Source of the DNA: Eublepharis macularius
Taxonomy: Eukaryota; Chordata; Lepidosauria; Squamata; Eublepharidae
Length of the DNA stretch: 64,000 nt
Direction of reading: 5' to 3'
NCBI RefSeq assembly: GCF_028583425.1
Contig: NC_072798.1
Coordinates: 8,744,501 to 8,808,500, forward strand
Positions 32,986 through 64,000 of the stretch are shown here, piece after piece (position 1 is the first letter of the stretch; each line of letters starts with the position of its first letter). The position numbers and the translations under genes were made by a program. The notes beneath the pieces were generated by a model, which saw nothing but the letters and a program-made list of their open reading frames with translations, was not told where the DNA came from and did not search any database.

Positions 32986-33439
32986 TCTAAAAAAGCTGGT
33001 ATTTTACCTGAAAATTAAGGATCATTTTTCAAAACGTCTCCAAAGGTGAAATCCAAGACATGTATTACGAATATGAAAATGAATACAAATATGAAACTGT
33101 ATGCTGAATTCATGGGGCAAAGATGATCCAAAATGCTGCGTTTTAAATTCCATGGGAAAATTAAGCAAGATGCTCCCAGCTCCAATCCTGTGCTTTGAGC
33201 AAAGTTTGCCGCTGCATAAATCTGGGCTGCTCTCCTAAGAAAACCAGTGAGGTCAAATGGTAGATTGCATCCATGTTTTATGGAAGGAATAGATGATGCA
33301 TATTATTCTTATGCCAGAAAGGTATCCCCTTTTTTCCAACGGGCGAGTTTTTCCTTTGTCTAAAATAACCTCATTGACCCGTTTTCAGTTCAGCTTGCTG
33401 ACAGATGGGGGCAGCAGTGGGATACCGTGAGCCCGTCGC

Positions 33440-33575
33440 CTCCCCGCCTGCCTCCTTCAGGACGTGAGCGCAAGAATTCCCCCCGCCCCTGCCGGAGGGG
33501 AGGAGGCGGGCAGTGACGTAGGCTTTGCCGGCCGGTCTCCGGCTATAGAAAGAGCCGCGTCCGGGCTGCAGCCTG
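33440..33575 (+). promoter_or_regulatory. Candidate PFKFB3 core promoter
   Basis: Visible motifs in order: ACGTG at 33462-33466 (the core of a hypoxia-response element), a CCCCGCCCC GC box at 33481-33489, TGACGTAG at 33514-33521 (one base from a cAMP-response element), and CTATAGAAAG at 33543-33552 as a possible TATA-like box. That would place initiation near 33573. Human PFKFB3 is known to be induced by HIF-1 and by cAMP/stress signals, so the motifs fit. None is proven, and short motifs occur by chance in GC-rich DNA. Confidence 0.5.
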
Positions 33576-33974
33576 GAGAGATTCGCTCTTGGTTAATCGG
33601 TGAGGAGCTATTTTCGCGCAGCAGGGAAAGGGGCACCTGGAAGCCGTTCAGGACCGGCCAGCCCCACCCTCCCGGGCCAGGGCTCTCGCCTCTTAGTCCC
33701 CTTGGATTTAAACGAATTGTCGGTGCTTCTCTCCCAGGGAAACTTTCCCAAGCCGGTTTCTGCGCGTAAAAAAAGAAAGAAACCACAGCCGAGAATCCTC
33801 GAGACTCGACTCAGCTCAGAGAACCTTTAAAAGACTTTGAAAGTTCCCGTAAGAAGGCAGGTGGGGGGAAAAGGCCCCCCCCCTTTTTGTGGTCTCTCCT
33901 TTCTCTCCGCATCTCCGCTGCACCCCCCGCGCCCCAAGGTGGATCCGGAGCGCGTCCAGACCATTGCCAAAAAA
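33573..33974 (+). other. PFKFB3: Probable PFKFB3 5' untranslated region
   Basis: The stretch between the TATA-like box and the start codon contains no upstream ATG, and an in-frame TAA lies at 33828-33830. The ATG at 33975 is therefore the first in-frame start. A donor-like G|GTGAGG at 33600/33601 and a pyrimidine-rich run ending in AAG at 33943 leave open a short 5'-UTR intron. The transcription start is inferred only from the TATA-like box. Confidence 0.5.
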
Positions 33975-63198
<29,224 letters not shown>

Positions 63199-63582
63199 GT
63201 AAGTATCTTCTTGGGGGCGACTCCTTTCTCGATTGCCTGGCTGGCCTGATATTTCCTTTCCTGCCCTGAGCACTTGAGTTTTTCCTGGGTGGCTCCTTCT
63301 CTTTCATTGATATCCATGCAAAGTTGGGCTTCGTTTTCTTTCTGGAGCGTGGTAGAAAAGCGAAACAATGGCTTCTGTTCATTGACTGGAGGATTTTTAG
63401 ATTGGCAACTGCAAACACTAACGTATTGGGGAGAGAAGCGAAGCTCAATGCTGTATGTCTTGTGAATCTGATTTAATACTTATTTTTCTGCTTAAGACTG
63501 TTACACTGAAGGCTTATCTACATTAACCACCCATAACCCTCTAAGCTCTGGTGGAAATAACAGATCCAAAGGTCATTGATGC

Positions 63583-64000
63583 AGAGGAGTTCGCCGTGTT
63601 AGTCTGTAGTAGCAAAATCAAAAAGAGTCCAGTAGCACCTTTAAGACTAACCAACTTTATTGTAGCATAAGCTTTCGCCAATCACAGTTCTCTTCATTAG
63701 ATGCATGGAGGGCAAGAAGAAACTGGTCAGATATATAGGTGGAGAGAGGAGGGAGGAGTAGATGCAAACAGTAGCTTCTGATATGGAGATCAGTTTGCTT
63801 CTGTTAAGGAAGTCAGTTACTTCTGATAATGAGATAACCATTCATAGTCTCTATTCAATCCCAGCCTGACTGAGTCAAATTTACATATGAATTCCAATTC
63901 AGCAGCTTCCCTTGGGTTTTGTTTTTGAAAGGTTTCTGTTGAACTACAGTGACCTTTAAGTCCTTGATGGAATGTCCTGGTAGATTGAAGTGTTCTCCCA
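63583..64000 (-). mobile_element. Penelope-like retroelement, 3' part, running out of the window
   Basis: The minus strand from the right edge reads EHFNLPGHSIKDLKV and later GLNRDYEWLSHYQK then stop. I match this to the C-terminus of the GIY-YIG endonuclease of Penelope-like elements. It is followed by the arm GCTTATGCTACAATAAAGTT, AGGTGCTACTGGACTCTTTT and the tail CTACTACAGACTAACACGGC. That arm and tail are what the fold-back copies elsewhere are made of. The family call is from memory of motifs, not a search. Confidence 0.65.

Noticed and set aside
33837-33974. An N-terminal extension of PFKFB3 reading in frame upstream of the ATG (KVDPERVQTIAKK)
   Set aside because: There is no ATG in frame after the TAA at 33828, and the human protein starts at the equivalent of 33975.

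Overview
This is vertebrate nuclear DNA, most likely from a squamate reptile (a lizard). The evidence is the repeat set: tRNA-derived Sauria-type SINEs, BovB/RTE and CR1/L2 LINE pieces, a 5S-rRNA-derived SINE, a Penelope-like retroelement and very many short fold-back DNA transposons. There are AT-rich introns with canonical GT-AG splice sites, and one CpG-rich promoter. The species cannot be named from the sequence alone. All translations, splice joints and target-site duplications (TSDs) were worked out by eye.

One host gene is present. It is PFKFB3 (6-phosphofructo-2-kinase/fructose-2,6-bisphosphatase 3), on the + strand. Fifteen coding exons run from the ATG at 33975 to 63198, and the final exon lies beyond the right edge. 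Intron phases close exactly at every joint and give 507 codons through exon 14, followed by a 23-nt exon. The protein keeps the kinase P-loop, both bisphosphatase histidines, the KEN box, the C-terminal kinase site (RRNS) and the nuclear localisation signal. Two positions differ from human PFKFB3 in ways that could matter: an Arg where human has the Ser linked to weak bisphosphatase activity, and a Gly where human has the Ser of the beta-TrCP degron.

Layout: 1-33.4 kb is gene-free flank, a mosaic of nested transposons separated by sequence in which I recognise nothing. About 33.4-35.3 kb is a CpG-rich promoter and first-exon region. 34.05-45.70 kb is the large first intron, also repeat-rich. 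45.7-63.2 kb holds exons 2-15, whose introns carry SINEs, hAT elements and fold-back MITEs. The window ends inside a Penelope-like element.

I found no tRNA, rRNA or CRISPR locus and no second protein gene. No new biochemical system is visible. The most distinctive content is the transposon biology: fold-back families with 3-bp TSDs and GGCC-like ends, Penelope-derived fold-backs with 11-13-bp TSDs, a 5S SINE sharing its tail with BovB, and several nested stacks that give relative ages.
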